Below are positions 1 to 8,503 of a stretch of 64,000 nt of DNA, piece by piece. The stretch comes from Natronoarchaeum philippinense (GTDB lineage Archaea > Halobacteriota > Halobacteria > Halobacteriales > Natronoarchaeaceae), in NCBI RefSeq assembly GCF_900215575.1, contig NZ_OBEJ01000002.1, positions 62,001 to 126,000 on the forward strand, in the 5' to 3' direction. How positions within the stretch are numbered: the first letter of the stretch is position 1; the number at the start of each line of letters is the position of its first letter. The notes beneath the pieces were generated by a model. It did not search any database. It saw nothing but the letters and a program-made list of their open reading frames with translations, and was not told the DNA's origin. Made by a program: the position numbers and the translations under genes.

Positions 1-548
1 AGGAGAATTGTCACATTCCCGGCATTCCGCTTGATAAGCGACGGTGCGATCCGCGAGTCATGTTTTCTGGTCGTCGTCACGTGGAGATCGAGGATAGCAT
101 TCGCTCTCGTGTCCACGAGCAGTGTTACTTTCAACTGCTGAATCGTCAGCTTCGTCCGCTTCGTGTAGTGTTTCGAGGCGTGACTGCGGTCGAAGCCGGA
201 CGCGTCGATCCCGACGACACCGGTAGTCGGGAGAGGCGTGATCGAGAGGTTGATCAGGACACGCCAGACTGCCATATCGAGCCGGTTGAACGCTTTACAC
301 AACGTTGAGGGTGACGGGAGTTCGTCCAGATCGATGGCTTTCCGAATACGGGGCATCTCGATGAGTTCGTCGAGGAATGTCCTGTAGGTCGTATTCTTCC
401 GCACCTTAAGACAGAGCAAGACGATGTGCTGGTGGAGTGTGTACCGGCGTTTGGAGAACCTCGATGAGTAGCGGGCGACAACTCGGCGTGCCAAGTGCAT
501 CGCTTGCTCAACGAACCGGAGCAACCGTGATTTTGGGAGGGCTTCCAT
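1..548 (-). CDS. IS5 family transposase (partial, 3' end cut by window)
   Basis: The minus-strand frame opens with an ATG at 548 (MEALPKSRLLRFVEQAMHLA) and stays open for 182 codons to the window edge. It contains the DDE-type core expected of IS5/ISH transposases: a VVGIDASGFDR segment holding the first catalytic aspartate, followed by KRTKLTIQQLKV and a strand reading VTLLVDTR. The sequence closely resembles the transposase of common haloarchaeal IS5-group elements. The C-terminal part, with the second aspartate and the glutamate, lies beyond position 1. No frameshift or stop is visible in the part present, so it may be intact. Confidence 0.85.
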   Translation of the reverse strand, partial: MEALPKSRLLRFVEQAMHLARRVVARYSSRFSKRRYTLHQHIVLLCLKVRKNTTYRTFLDELIEMPRIRKAIDLDELPSPSTLCKAFNRLDMAVWRVLINLSITPLPTTGVVGIDASGFDRSHASKHYTKRTKLTIQQLKVTLLVDTRANAILDLHVTTTRKHDSRIAPSLIKRNAGNVTIL

Positions 549-602
549 CCGGTCAGATTACCGGACGTACCTGTAACTTCTTGAGGATTTCAACAGAGCC
601 CT
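1..602 (-). mobile_element. IS5-type insertion sequence, one end only
   Basis: Part of an insertion sequence whose transposase reads leftward off the window edge. The probable outer end is near 590-602, where the minus strand starts GGCTCTGTTGAAAT, the kind of end seen in haloarchaeal IS5-family elements. It abuts the stop codon of the alcohol dehydrogenase at 608. The other end and any target duplication are outside the window, so the exact boundary is inferred. Confidence 0.65.
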
Positions 603-607
603 CCAGT

Positions 608-1687
608 TTATTCTTCCTCGGGTTTGACGAGGATTTTGACGTGGTCGCTTTCGGGATCGATGAGTCGGTCGAACCCATTGGCGACGATCTCGTCGAGATC
701 GATTCGGCCAGTGATGAACGGGTCCGGATCGAGGCGGCCATCGGCGAGCATGTCGATCACCATTCCGTACTCTTCGTCGGACCGCGGGCCACCGAGATAG
801 GCGAGCGTCCCGGTTACGGTCCGTTCGCCGAGGACGAGGTCGTTCGGGTGCGTACTGACCTCTTCTTCCCAGATGCTCACGATCGTCGTACGGCCGCTCG
901 GAGCCGTGCTCTCGACGGCCGCATTGAACGAGGGTTCGACGCCGGCGACCTCGAAGGAGATGTCGGCGCCACCGCCCGTGTGCGAGTGGATGTACTCGAC
1001 GGGGTCGGTCGCCGACGGGTCGATCAGTTCCGTGGCGCCACAGTCCGCGGCGCGTTCGCGCCTAGCGTCGCGCGGTTCGGAGACGAAAATCGCTCCCGCA
1101 CCGGCCACGCGCGCACACTGGATCACCGCGAGGCCGATCGGCCCACTCCCGAACACGGCGACGGCATCGCCGGCTTGGAGTCCGGACCGGCGCACCGCGT
1201 GCAGTCCAACGCTGAGTGGCTCGACCAGCGCGCCGTGTTCGACGGGGACGTCGTCCCCGAGCGGGACAGCGTGCTCTGCGTCGACGACCGCACTCTCGGC
1301 GAAGCCGCCGTTCCCGCCGGAGAGTCCGATGAACCCGATCGAATCACAGATGTGGTAGTTTCCCTCTCGGCACTGCCGACACTCCCCGCAGTAGAGGATG
1401 GGGTTGACCGCAACTGCGTCACCGACAGCGAGGTCGGTCACTGCGTCGCCGACTTCCGAGATGGTGCCGCTGTACTCGTGGCCCATCCTGATCGGTGCGA
1501 CTTCCTCGGATACTGGGTGCGGGTCGCCCTCCGGAACGAAAATCGGCCCGGCGGTGTATTCGTGGAGGTCTGATCCACAGATGCCGCAGGCAGTGATGTC
1601 GATTCGAACGTCATCTGGTCCGACTGCCCCTTCTGTGACCTCTTCGACGCGGATGTCTTTTCGGCCGTGATATGTGGCTGCTTGCAT
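608..1687 (-). CDS. zinc-dependent alcohol dehydrogenase, 2,3-butanediol dehydrogenase-like
   Basis: A 359-residue medium-chain dehydrogenase/reductase that probably oxidises a secondary alcohol or polyol with NAD(P). The N-terminal GroES-like domain has the catalytic-zinc signature CGICGSDLHEY and GHEYSGTISEVG. A structural-zinc set CGECRQCREGNYHIC follows. The Rossmann domain carries the dinucleotide motif VFGSGPIGLAV. The long loop before GHE is typical of the butanediol dehydrogenase branch. I start it at the ATG at 1687; a GTG directly before it at 1690 is the only nearby alternative. It stands alone, with an insertion sequence end immediately downstream. Substrate cannot be told from sequence. 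Confidence 0.85.
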   Translation of the reverse strand: MQAATYHGRKDIRVEEVTEGAVGPDDVRIDITACGICGSDLHEYTAGPIFVPEGDPHPVSEEVAPIRMGHEYSGTISEVGDAVTDLAVGDAVAVNPILYCGECRQCREGNYHICDSIGFIGLSGGNGGFAESAVVDAEHAVPLGDDVPVEHGALVEPLSVGLHAVRRSGLQAGDAVAVFGSGPIGLAVIQCARVAGAGAIFVSEPRDARRERAADCGATELIDPSATDPVEYIHSHTGGGADISFEVAGVEPSFNAAVESTAPSGRTTIVSIWEEEVSTHPNDLVLGERTVTGTLAYLGGPRSDEEYGMVIDMLADGRLDPDPFITGRIDLDEIVANGFDRLIDPESDHVKILVKPEEE

Positions 1688-1873
1688 CACGGTCTATAAT
1701 CGTCTTTAGGAATAGATAGCCGTTGTTACACTCCAGGCGACAGTTCGAGAACTACACCGAGTCACTACGACAAAACATGTTCTTACAGCGGACACGACAT
1801 CCCTGAGCCATCTAAAGATGCCGACCGCAGTATCATATCGACACCTCCCCGGAACAAGTAGGCCCCGAGTCAG

Positions 1874-3589
1874 CTAGGACGATCGCTCCGCTCGCCAGCG
1901 ATCAATGACGCCGTCGACCGATTCCTCGGAACTGACGCCGCCCACTCGCGCCGCAAGCCCGGTTGTCTCGAACAGCTGGACGACTTCGGCGTCCGCACCC
2001 GCAAACCGGAGGTCAGTCCCGCGGGCGTCGAGATTCTGCTGGAGTGTTTCGAGCATCTGTGCGGCGCCGAAGTCGACCGACGGCGACGAGGTGAGATCGA
2101 AGACGACCAGTTCGACCTCGGCGTCACGACTCCCAAGCCGATCGAGGAGGTCGGTCCGAACCGTCTCCGCGTTCGCGTAGAACAGTTCGGCCTCGACGCG
2201 GTAGACGAACACGTCCGGGCTGGTCGTCGCCGCGGGATACAGGTCGAGAGCGACGAAGTGGTCCGTTCCGTCGATCCGGCCGAGTTCGTGCGTCGTCGGA
2301 CTGCTGACCCGGGCGATCACGACGAGCAACGAGAGTCCCACGCCGACGAAGACGCCCCAGAGCATCCCGACCGTGAGGACGCCGAGCAGGGCAGCCATCG
2401 CAACTGCGAACTCGCTCTTGCTCACGTGGTAGAGCTCGCGGAGCGCGGGCACGTCGATCAGGCCCGTGACGGCGACGATGACGACTGCTGCGAGAATCGT
2501 CTCCGGGAGCGACGTAAACACGCCGGTGAGAAAGAGCAAAACGGCGACGAGCACGAGCGCGACGACGGCGTTCGTGAGCTGGGTCTTGCCGCCGACGGCG
2601 TCGTTGAGCGCCGACCGGGACATACTGCCGCCGACGACGAACCCGCCACCGACGCCGGCGGCGAGGTTGGCGACGCCGTCGGCCAGCAGCTCCTGATTCG
2701 CGTCGGGGTCGTCGCCGTGGCGTCGAGCGAACGTCTCGACGACGCCGATCCCTTCGACGTACGAGAGCAGGAACAGCGCGGCGGCGACGGGGACCAGCGA
2801 TCCGAGCGTCGAGACGTTGGGAATCGCCGGGACAGTCAGCGCGGGGAGCCCGCTCGGAATCGAGCCGACGACGGCGACGCCGCGGGCCTGCAGATTCGTC
2901 ACGGACACGAGCACGATCGAGAGCACCACGACGACGAGCGCGTTGGGGAACCGCGGCAGGTACCGTTCTCCGAGGACGAGCAACGCGATGCCGGCGACGC
3001 CGACGGCCAGCGTTTCGGGGTTCGCCTCACCGAGACGAGTTCCGACGTACCACAGTCGCTCGTAGAACGGCCCCGCCCCGCCCTCGATACCGAACAACTT
3101 CCCGAGTTGCGTCGACATGATGTACAGCGCCGCGCCGGCGGAAAACCCCGTGAGCACGGAGTCCGAGATGAAGTGGACGAGAAATCCAAGCCGAAACGCC
3201 CACGCGATGACTGCGATGACGCCAACGAGCAGTGTCGTCACGATGACGAGCGACGCGTACGAGGCGGTGGCGCCACTGGCGACCGCGCCGACGCTGCTTG
3301 CGAGCAAAATCGCCAGCGCCGAGGTCGGTCCGACGATGAGTTGTCGAGAAGTGCCGAACAACAGGTACGCGACGACTGCCATCAGTCCGGCGTACAGACC
3401 GGTCTCCGGCGGCAGGTTCGCCAGCGACGCGTACGCCAGCCCCTCCGGAATAACCGACGCAGCAACGGTGATCCCCGCGATAACGTCCAGCCGAAGCCAC
3501 GACGCGTCGTAGCGTGGAAGCCACTCCAGCACCGGGAGCACCGAGGACAGTCGTCGGCTGATGCGCTCTTTGAGGGGATCTGTTGGCAC
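1874..3589 (-). CDS. SulP family inorganic anion transporter with C-terminal STAS domain
   Basis: A 571-residue membrane transporter of the SulP/SLC26 family, which moves sulfate, bicarbonate or related anions. After a short cytoplasmic segment comes the family signature region (SVIPEGLAYASLANLPPETG) and then about ten to twelve hydrophobic helices up to roughly residue 430. The last 120 residues form a STAS domain, with a VVFDLTSSPSVDFGAAQ strand-loop that corresponds to the regulatory loop of anti-sigma-antagonist folds. The frame is open 30 codons further upstream, but that arginine-rich stretch is unlike the family, so I place the start at the GTG at 3589 (protein begins VPTDPLKERI). Monocistronic; substrate unknown. 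Confidence 0.88.
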   Translation of the reverse strand: MPTDPLKERISRRLSSVLPVLEWLPRYDASWLRLDVIAGITVAASVIPEGLAYASLANLPPETGLYAGLMAVVAYLLFGTSRQLIVGPTSALAILLASSVGAVASGATASYASLVIVTTLLVGVIAVIAWAFRLGFLVHFISDSVLTGFSAGAALYIMSTQLGKLFGIEGGAGPFYERLWYVGTRLGEANPETLAVGVAGIALLVLGERYLPRFPNALVVVVLSIVLVSVTNLQARGVAVVGSIPSGLPALTVPAIPNVSTLGSLVPVAAALFLLSYVEGIGVVETFARRHGDDPDANQELLADGVANLAAGVGGGFVVGGSMSRSALNDAVGGKTQLTNAVVALVLVAVLLFLTGVFTSLPETILAAVVIVAVTGLIDVPALRELYHVSKSEFAVAMAALLGVLTVGMLWGVFVGVGLSLLVVIARVSSPTTHELGRIDGTDHFVALDLYPAATTSPDVFVYRVEAELFYANAETVRTDLLDRLGSRDAEVELVVFDLTSSPSVDFGAAQMLETLQQNLDARGTDLRFAGADAEVVQLFETTGLAARVGGVSSEESVDGVIDRWRAERSS

Positions 3590-3786
3590 CGGAGACCACC
3601 TGCGGAGGGGACCACGACGCCTGCTGGCGTCGGCGTATGCGATCGTACGTCGGCATCGCACATAGTACCGGAGCGCCACGGGACTCCAAAGCGCCGACGC
3701 GGGAGATGACTCGAAACCGTGCTAGACGCTGAGCCCCTGAAAAGTATATGAGCGGCAGGCCCTAATTCTCGATACTGATATTCTGG

Positions 3787-3909
3787 ATGAGCGACGATCA
3801 GCACGGACCTGACAGGCGGTCCGACAGTCGAACGGAAGCGGACGAACGTGGACGAACGACACCGAAACGGCGAACACGTACCCGCGAGCAGCGGGCGGGT
3901 GATCGCTGA
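3787..3909 (+). CDS. small charged ORF upstream of the broken metallophosphoesterase
   Basis: A 40-codon frame begins MSDDQHGPDRRSDSR and ends two bases before the ATG of the metallophosphoesterase frame. A TATA-like AAGTATATGAG lies about 45 bases upstream at 3740. It is rich in arginine and aspartate with no recognisable domain or hydrophobic stretch. The close spacing suggests it could be a leader or first cistron for the next gene, but composition alone could produce it by chance. Confidence 0.3.
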   Translation: MSDDQHGPDRRSDSRTEADERGRTTPKRRTRTREQRAGDR

Positions 3910-3911
3910 GG

Positions 3912-4790
3912 ATGCCCGAACGAATCGTCGTCGCCGGCGACGCTCACCTCGGCGCCGACCACGCAGACGTGGCCGCGTTCACCGACTTCCTCGAATAGCA
4001 GTACAGAAACCGAGACAAAACTGACGCCGTGGTCTTGCTCGGCGACGTGTGGGACATGATTCGCCGCGACCCGTTCGGATCCGCTTGGGAGACGAGCGAG
4101 ACGATAACCCGCCTTCGGCGTCTCGCCGACGAACTGCCGGTCTACTTCGTCTTCGGGAACCACGATACGCACCTCCGAAACCTCGATACGTCGCTGTACG
4201 ACGTGGCGTTTCGAGACGAGGTCGTCCTCGATAGCGGCGACGCCAGCATTCGGTTCCGCCACGGCAAGGCGTTCGACCGACTCCAGTTCGACGCCCTCTC
4301 GAACAGTCTCTCCGGCCCGGGCGACCGCGGCGATATCGATCCCACTCGGGGCGCGAAGGATCCGATCGTCGCCAAAGGGCGATCGATCCTGCAAGCCCAG
4401 AAGCGCCGGCTCGAATCGGTGTACGAAACCATCGGGGGCGGCGACGAGCCGGACCACGTCACAGCGTCCGATGGCGGTGCCGAACCCGCCGATCCGACGT
4501 ACCCCCGACGCGAGCGGCGAGCCCACACCTATCTGGAGCGAATTCCCGAGGACAAACTGATCTACGGGCACACCCACAGCCCGTACGTCCACCCTGACAA
4601 CGTCGCGGCAAACCCCGGCTCGTGGAAGTCCACGGCGCCAGTTCACAACACGTATCTCGTGATCGAGGACGGCGACATCGAACTGTACCAGCACGACGCC
4701 GACGGGGCCGACGCTCCGATCGCCGCCGAGGCGTTCGACGACGGGCTGCTGGACGGCGAAGACGACACAGAGCAATCCTCTGTGGGTTGA
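3912..4790 (+). pseudogene. metallophosphoesterase interrupted by an in-frame amber codon
   Basis: The frame starts at 3912 (MPERIVVAGDAHLGADHADV) with the first metallophosphoesterase motif (GDAHLGAD, the DxH equivalent). It hits TAG at 3996-3998, codon 29, then continues in the same frame to 4790. The rest holds the remaining motifs: LLGDVWDM (GD), FGNHDTH (GNHD) and YGHTHSP (GHTH). One substitution, for example GAG to TAG, would restore a protein of about 292 residues. Because the first metal-binding motif is upstream of the stop, a product restarted at the internal GTG near 4029 would lack it. Likely a recent pseudogene or a sequencing error; stop-codon suppression is less likely. Confidence 0.8.
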
Positions 4791-4866
4791 TTTCCGATCT
4801 AGCCTCTCGATTCTGGCTCGCTGTCGGGCGTGGTGATTTACCACCGCCGGCGACGTACGATACAAC

Positions 4867-5514
4867 ATGGTCGAGCAGGCGGTGTTCGACAACCGATTCA
4901 CCGAACGGCTGGTCGTGGAGGCTGTCCGCCGGCTGTTCGACGCAGACGGGACCGTGTACCTCGCCACTGGGTATCTCACGTGGTCGGGCTATCTCGCCAT
5001 CCGGGACAAAATTCTGGAATTTCTCGCACGGTCGCCCGACAACCGCGTCGTCATCGTCGTTTCGACGGGGGCGGATCAGTTCTCCCGTCTGGTAGCGACC
5101 GCACTCTGGAACCTCGATTTCGACGACCGAATCCGGCTGCTCACGTACCGCGACGGCTTCGTCCACCCGAAGCTGTACCTGCGCGACGGGCCCGACCCCG
5201 CACTCGTCATGGGCTCTGCCAATCTCACGTGGGACGGCCTCGGGAAGAACCTCGAACTGGCGTGGTATTACGAACCGGACGATCCGGCTGATCCGGTTTT
5301 CCAGTCGCATCTCGAATGGATGCTCCGCTTTGTCACCGCGTGCGATCGGGTCACGCCGGCCGATCTCAAGCGGTACGTCCGCCTGCGCAAAACGATCGAC
5401 ACGTGGACGTCCAAAGGCCGAATCAACCTCTCGACGATGCTGCGGAGAGCAGTTCCGTTCGGCCGTCGGAGTTCGTCGTTCGAGGCGCCGCTGTCGTTCG
5501 ATGACGAGCAGTGA
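4867..5514 (+). CDS. phospholipase D-like domain protein (single HKD motif)
   Basis: A 215-residue protein with one phospholipase-D-type active-site motif, HPKLYLRDGPDPALVMGSAN, followed by LTWDGLGKNLELAWYYE. This is the H-x-K-x(n)-D...GS-x-N arrangement seen in PLD-family nucleases and lipases. The N-terminal half (TVYLATGYLTWSGY, NRVVIVVST) fits the central sheet of the fold. A single HKD copy implies the enzyme works as a dimer, as in short Nuc-type members. It is transcribed in the same direction as the broken metallophosphoesterase 77 bases upstream, and the two may have formed a nucleic-acid or phosphoester processing pair. The C-terminal 50 residues are basic and of unclear role. Confidence 0.75.
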   Translation: MVEQAVFDNRFTERLVVEAVRRLFDADGTVYLATGYLTWSGYLAIRDKILEFLARSPDNRVVIVVSTGADQFSRLVATALWNLDFDDRIRLLTYRDGFVHPKLYLRDGPDPALVMGSANLTWDGLGKNLELAWYYEPDDPADPVFQSHLEWMLRFVTACDRVTPADLKRYVRLRKTIDTWTSKGRINLSTMLRRAVPFGRRSSSFEAPLSFDDEQ

Positions 5515-5660
5515 GGAGAAGTTACACGTCCGGACCGAGGCCGTCGGACGCCCGACGATGACGGCGTCTGGCGTCCGGCCGCAGACGGTGTCGTCCGCGC
5601 CCGCAGAGCCAGCACCGCAACGAGTCCTCGCGGGCGCTTCCGGACCGTGGCTCAGCGATC

Positions 5661-7322
5661 TTAGTCGTCTTGCTCGCCGTCAGCGCTCTCGGTACCGTCC
5701 GCGGGCGCTTGGAACCGGTTCTCGCTGTCGAGGATCGCCCGAATCTGCGCTTCGTACTCTTCGTCGGCCAGTGCCTCGACATCGTCGGCGAGGGGCTGTT
5801 CGTCGGCGGTCGGCGTCGCGTTCTCGGGGCCGTTTCCGGGTGCGTTGTTGTTGGTGTAGACGGTCCCGTTGATCTCGATCCGGTTGCCCTTGCCGCCGAT
5901 GATCTGGACTGTTTCGTCGTTGCCCTTGGCGCTGTTGCCGGCGCCCTTGTTGAAGCAGGACTCGAACAGCCGGAAGCCGGTCTCGTCGTTGTTTTTGGCG
6001 GTGTTTTTCGAGACGACGTTTGCGTGAGCGTAGTCGAAGTCGAACCCTTCGTCGTCGTTTTTCTTGGCGAGGTTCCCCTTGATCAGGTTCTCGTCCGAGT
6101 CGATGAAGTCGAAGCCGTCCTCGCCGTTTTTCTTCGCAGTGTTGTTTTTCAAGGTGTTCGCGTGCGAGTTGTCCAGCTCGAACCCGTCGTCTCGGTTGTA
6201 CTTGGCGACGTTCTCTTTGAGGTGGTTCTCGTCCGACTCTTCGATGTCGAACCCGTCGCCGTCTTCTTCGTCCCAACCGTTCTTGACGGCGATGTTCCCG
6301 ACGAGCGTGTTCTCGTCCGCGCTATCCAAGTCGAACCCGTCGTCGCCGTTTTTCTTCGCTCGGTTGTCCTTGAGCGTGTTTTCGTTCGAGTCGTTCAGAT
6401 CGAACCCGTCGTCGTCGTTCTTTTTCGCTCGGTTTTCGGTGAACTCGTTCCCCGGTGCATCCTCGAGAACGAAGCCGTTGTTACCGTTTTCTTTGGCGAG
6501 GTTGTCCTCGAACGCGTTCGCCTCGGAGCCACTGACGGCGAAGCCGTCCTCGAAGCTCCTGTACACGCGATTCCGAACGAAGGTGTTTTTGTCCGATCCC
6601 GTGGCGTGACGATCGAGGAAGACGCCGAGGCCGTTGTACACGCCGACGTTCTTTTTGAACGTGTTGTGGGCCGCGTCGAGCAGGTAGTAGCCGTAGACGT
6701 TCTTCGCCGCGATGTTTTTCTTGAGGGTGTTTTTGTGGGCTTTGAACACGTAGTAGCCGACGAGGTTGAACTTCGCCTTCGTGTTCTTGACGACGTTACC
6801 CGTGCTCCGATAGAGCGCGATGCCGGTCCAAAAGCCGACCACGGAGAGGTTCTTGACCGTGACGTTCGACGGGCCGTGACCTTTCTCTTTCTTCTTTTTC
6901 TTGGCCTTACCCTTCTTGGGCGGGCGCACCACGACGCCCGAGGTCCCCAGCGTGTAGGGGTCGCAGTCGGGGCGCTGGACGTTCTGGACGGGCAGCTGCG
7001 AGCCGAGGATGCTCCGGTTGTAGATCGTGTTCCCCTTCCCGTCGAGGGTCACGTCGTTCGCTTTGATCTCGATACAGGCCCGTCCGTGCTTGAGCTTGTG
7101 CGCGAGATCGTCTTTGAGGACGTAGTAGCCGGGTTCGGTGATCGTCGTCCCGCACTTGTCGATCACTTTTTTCTTTTTGTGCTTGTCTTTCTCACTGTTC
7201 TCGTCGTCGCCGGCGCTCACCGCACCGACGCCGGCGGCGAGCCCGCCGAGTGCGGCGCCCGCGCCGCCGAGATACGACCGTCGGGCGATGCTGTGATCGC
7301 CGCTGGTGCCATCATCGGACAT
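5661..7322 (-). CDS. Tat-exported right-handed beta-helix (NosD-like) repeat protein
   Basis: A 553-residue extracellular protein. The N-terminus has a twin-arginine signal (ARRSYLGGAGAALGGLAAG) ending near residue 35. From about residue 100 to 480 it is built of short repeats of roughly 23 residues around the core N-x-F/L-x-x-N-x-A-K-K-N-x-D-D-GF, as expected for the rungs of a parallel beta-helix of the NosD/pectate-lyase type. A lysine-rich insert (KKGKAKKKKKEKGHG) sits near residue 145. The repeats are rich in Asp and Asn, consistent with a salt-adapted or calcium-binding surface. Function is unknown; such proteins often bind or cleave polysaccharides. The minus-strand promoter probably lies in 7360-7390 (CTATAGAATAG). 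Confidence 0.8.
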   Translation of the reverse strand: MSDDGTSGDHSIARRSYLGGAGAALGGLAAGVGAVSAGDDENSEKDKHKKKKVIDKCGTTITEPGYYVLKDDLAHKLKHGRACIEIKANDVTLDGKGNTIYNRSILGSQLPVQNVQRPDCDPYTLGTSGVVVRPPKKGKAKKKKKEKGHGPSNVTVKNLSVVGFWTGIALYRSTGNVVKNTKAKFNLVGYYVFKAHKNTLKKNIAAKNVYGYYLLDAAHNTFKKNVGVYNGLGVFLDRHATGSDKNTFVRNRVYRSFEDGFAVSGSEANAFEDNLAKENGNNGFVLEDAPGNEFTENRAKKNDDDGFDLNDSNENTLKDNRAKKNGDDGFDLDSADENTLVGNIAVKNGWDEEDGDGFDIEESDENHLKENVAKYNRDDGFELDNSHANTLKNNTAKKNGEDGFDFIDSDENLIKGNLAKKNDDEGFDFDYAHANVVSKNTAKNNDETGFRLFESCFNKGAGNSAKGNDETVQIIGGKGNRIEINGTVYTNNNAPGNGPENATPTADEQPLADDVEALADEEYEAQIRAILDSENRFQAPADGTESADGEQDD

Positions 7323-7630
7323 TGCAACCTGAGCGTGACCGAAAACCCTCTTTGGAATGAGCTACCTGCACATTCTGTAGCTATTCTATAGGATGGCGTC
7401 CGGTTGGTTACCGACGGTGTACCGTGGCTTCGATTCGATTGGTTTCACTTCGTATTGTTGTGTTACCGGGTCGAATCGCCATCGGGGACCGTGTCGTTCG
7501 GAACAGGTGAGCCAGCAGCCCCAGCGCGGTGTCGACGCCGTCGTGTGATCGTTTGGACTGTCGACGGGGTAACGCGGGCCTAGAAATCGAGAGTTAGCCG
7601 CGTCCGTCCGAGCGCGCTAGTAACGTCGGG
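7323..7630. other. intergenic stretch without a convincing gene
   Basis: About 300 bases between two leftward genes. I see a plausible AT-rich promoter for the beta-helix gene near 7365-7395. The remainder is GC-rich with no frame showing haloarchaeal codon usage plus a start, and no RNA gene that I can fold. Confidence 0.5.
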
Positions 7631-7903
7631 CTACAGAAACCGACGGACGCTCCAGTACATCCCCGACAGCAGATTTCGAAGCCACGCAACCGGAGACAGT
7701 CCGGCGTCGGGATCGCTCGCCGACTCGAAATCGGCGTCGAGCGTCGCCCGCTGAACGTGCCGGATCGCTCCCGTATGGACTCGCCGCCCGTCCGCGTCGG
7801 CGACCCGCAGCAGCGTCACGTCGTCCGGCACGCCGACGACTCGATAGATCCCAGCGTCGGCGTCGTCCTCGGTCGGTCGGTAGTGATCGCCGATGTCGAC
7901 CAT
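7631..7903 (-). CDS. small conserved haloarchaeal protein, unknown function
   Basis: A 90-residue protein starting at the ATG at 7903 (MVDIGDHYRPTEDDADAG). The frame is open further upstream, but that portion is arginine-rich and unlike the rest. The first 50 residues look like a small beta fold (IYRVVGVPDDVTLLRVAD, RRVHTGAIRHV). The last 20 residues (LSPVAWLRNLLSGMYWSVRR) are amphipathic. It lies 50 bases downstream of the pyridoxamine-oxidase-like gene and reads in the same direction, so they may be co-transcribed. I do not recognise a function. Confidence 0.65.
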   Translation of the reverse strand: MVDIGDHYRPTEDDADAGIYRVVGVPDDVTLLRVADADGRRVHTGAIRHVQRATLDADFESASDPDAGLSPVAWLRNLLSGMYWSVRRFL

Positions 7904-7953
7904 CTCTGGTGAGATTTCTGTCCGACCGGCAAAAACGTCGGGGCAGGTTCGGC

Positions 7954-8400
7954 TTACTGTTCTTGAAACTCCCGCCGTCCCGATAGTATCTCGGGATCGA
8001 GCATGAAATCCCGAAACGACACGTCCGACCGCGGCCGATCGAATATCTCGACGTTGGGAATCTCGACCGCCCACAGTCCTTGGACGCGCGTCGAATCGTA
8101 CGGCGCATCTCCGAGGTCGTCGAGGCGGCCGGTTGCGACGACGCTATGCCAGCGACCGTCGACCCGGTCGTGGACGACGAAGGCGACCGGCTGGTCCAGA
8201 AACTCGGCCTTGGTGCCTTCGTCGGGTGCCGAGAGCCGGAAGTAAAACCGGCGTTCGTCGTCGTAGTAGCCGTACGACACCGGCACGGTAAACGGCGGAT
8301 CGTCGTCTCCCGTCGCAAAGGAGATGACGCCGGTCCCCCCGTCGCCGAGGAACTCGTCGATGTCGTCGTCGGGAAGCTTCGTCCAGCGGAGCGCCTCCAT
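7954..8400 (-). CDS. pyridoxamine 5'-phosphate oxidase-like flavin-binding protein
   Basis: A 148-residue split-barrel flavoprotein of the PNPOx-like family, which binds FMN, F420 or heme and is usually a small-molecule oxidoreductase. The pattern GTGVISFATGDDDPPFTVPV near the start, followed by SYGYYDDERRFYFRLSAPDEG and PVAFVVHDRVDGRWHSVVATG, is the usual order of strands, with the P-x-S-Y-x-Y segment near the flavin site. Start is the ATG at 8400 (MEALRWTKL), which fits the family length; upstream codons in the same frame are Ser/Arg-rich shadow sequence. Divergently transcribed from the DUF373 gene. Confidence 0.78.
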   Translation of the reverse strand: MEALRWTKLPDDDIDEFLGDGGTGVISFATGDDDPPFTVPVSYGYYDDERRFYFRLSAPDEGTKAEFLDQPVAFVVHDRVDGRWHSVVATGRLDDLGDAPYDSTRVQGLWAVEIPNVEIFDRPRSDVSFRDFMLDPEILSGRREFQEQ

Positions 8401-8503
8401 GAGTGAGAGTACGAGAACCCAGTAGAAAAACGCCGGCCCCGATCCGGGCTCGTGCGTGGCGCTCGGGAAAAAGGTAAACCGAACGGCCGCGTAGCCCCGT
8501 CCG

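Noticed and set aside
1-602. Complete insertion sequence
   Set aside because: Only one end and about two thirds of the transposase lie inside the window.
3996-3998. Amber codon read as pyrrolysine
   Set aside because: No pylTSBCD genes are seen here, haloarchaea generally lack the system, and the site is not a catalytic position.
4867-5514. PLD-like gene as part of a defence locus
   Set aside because: No helicase or methyltransferase is nearby; the neighbours are metabolic and it lies 37 kb from the cargo.
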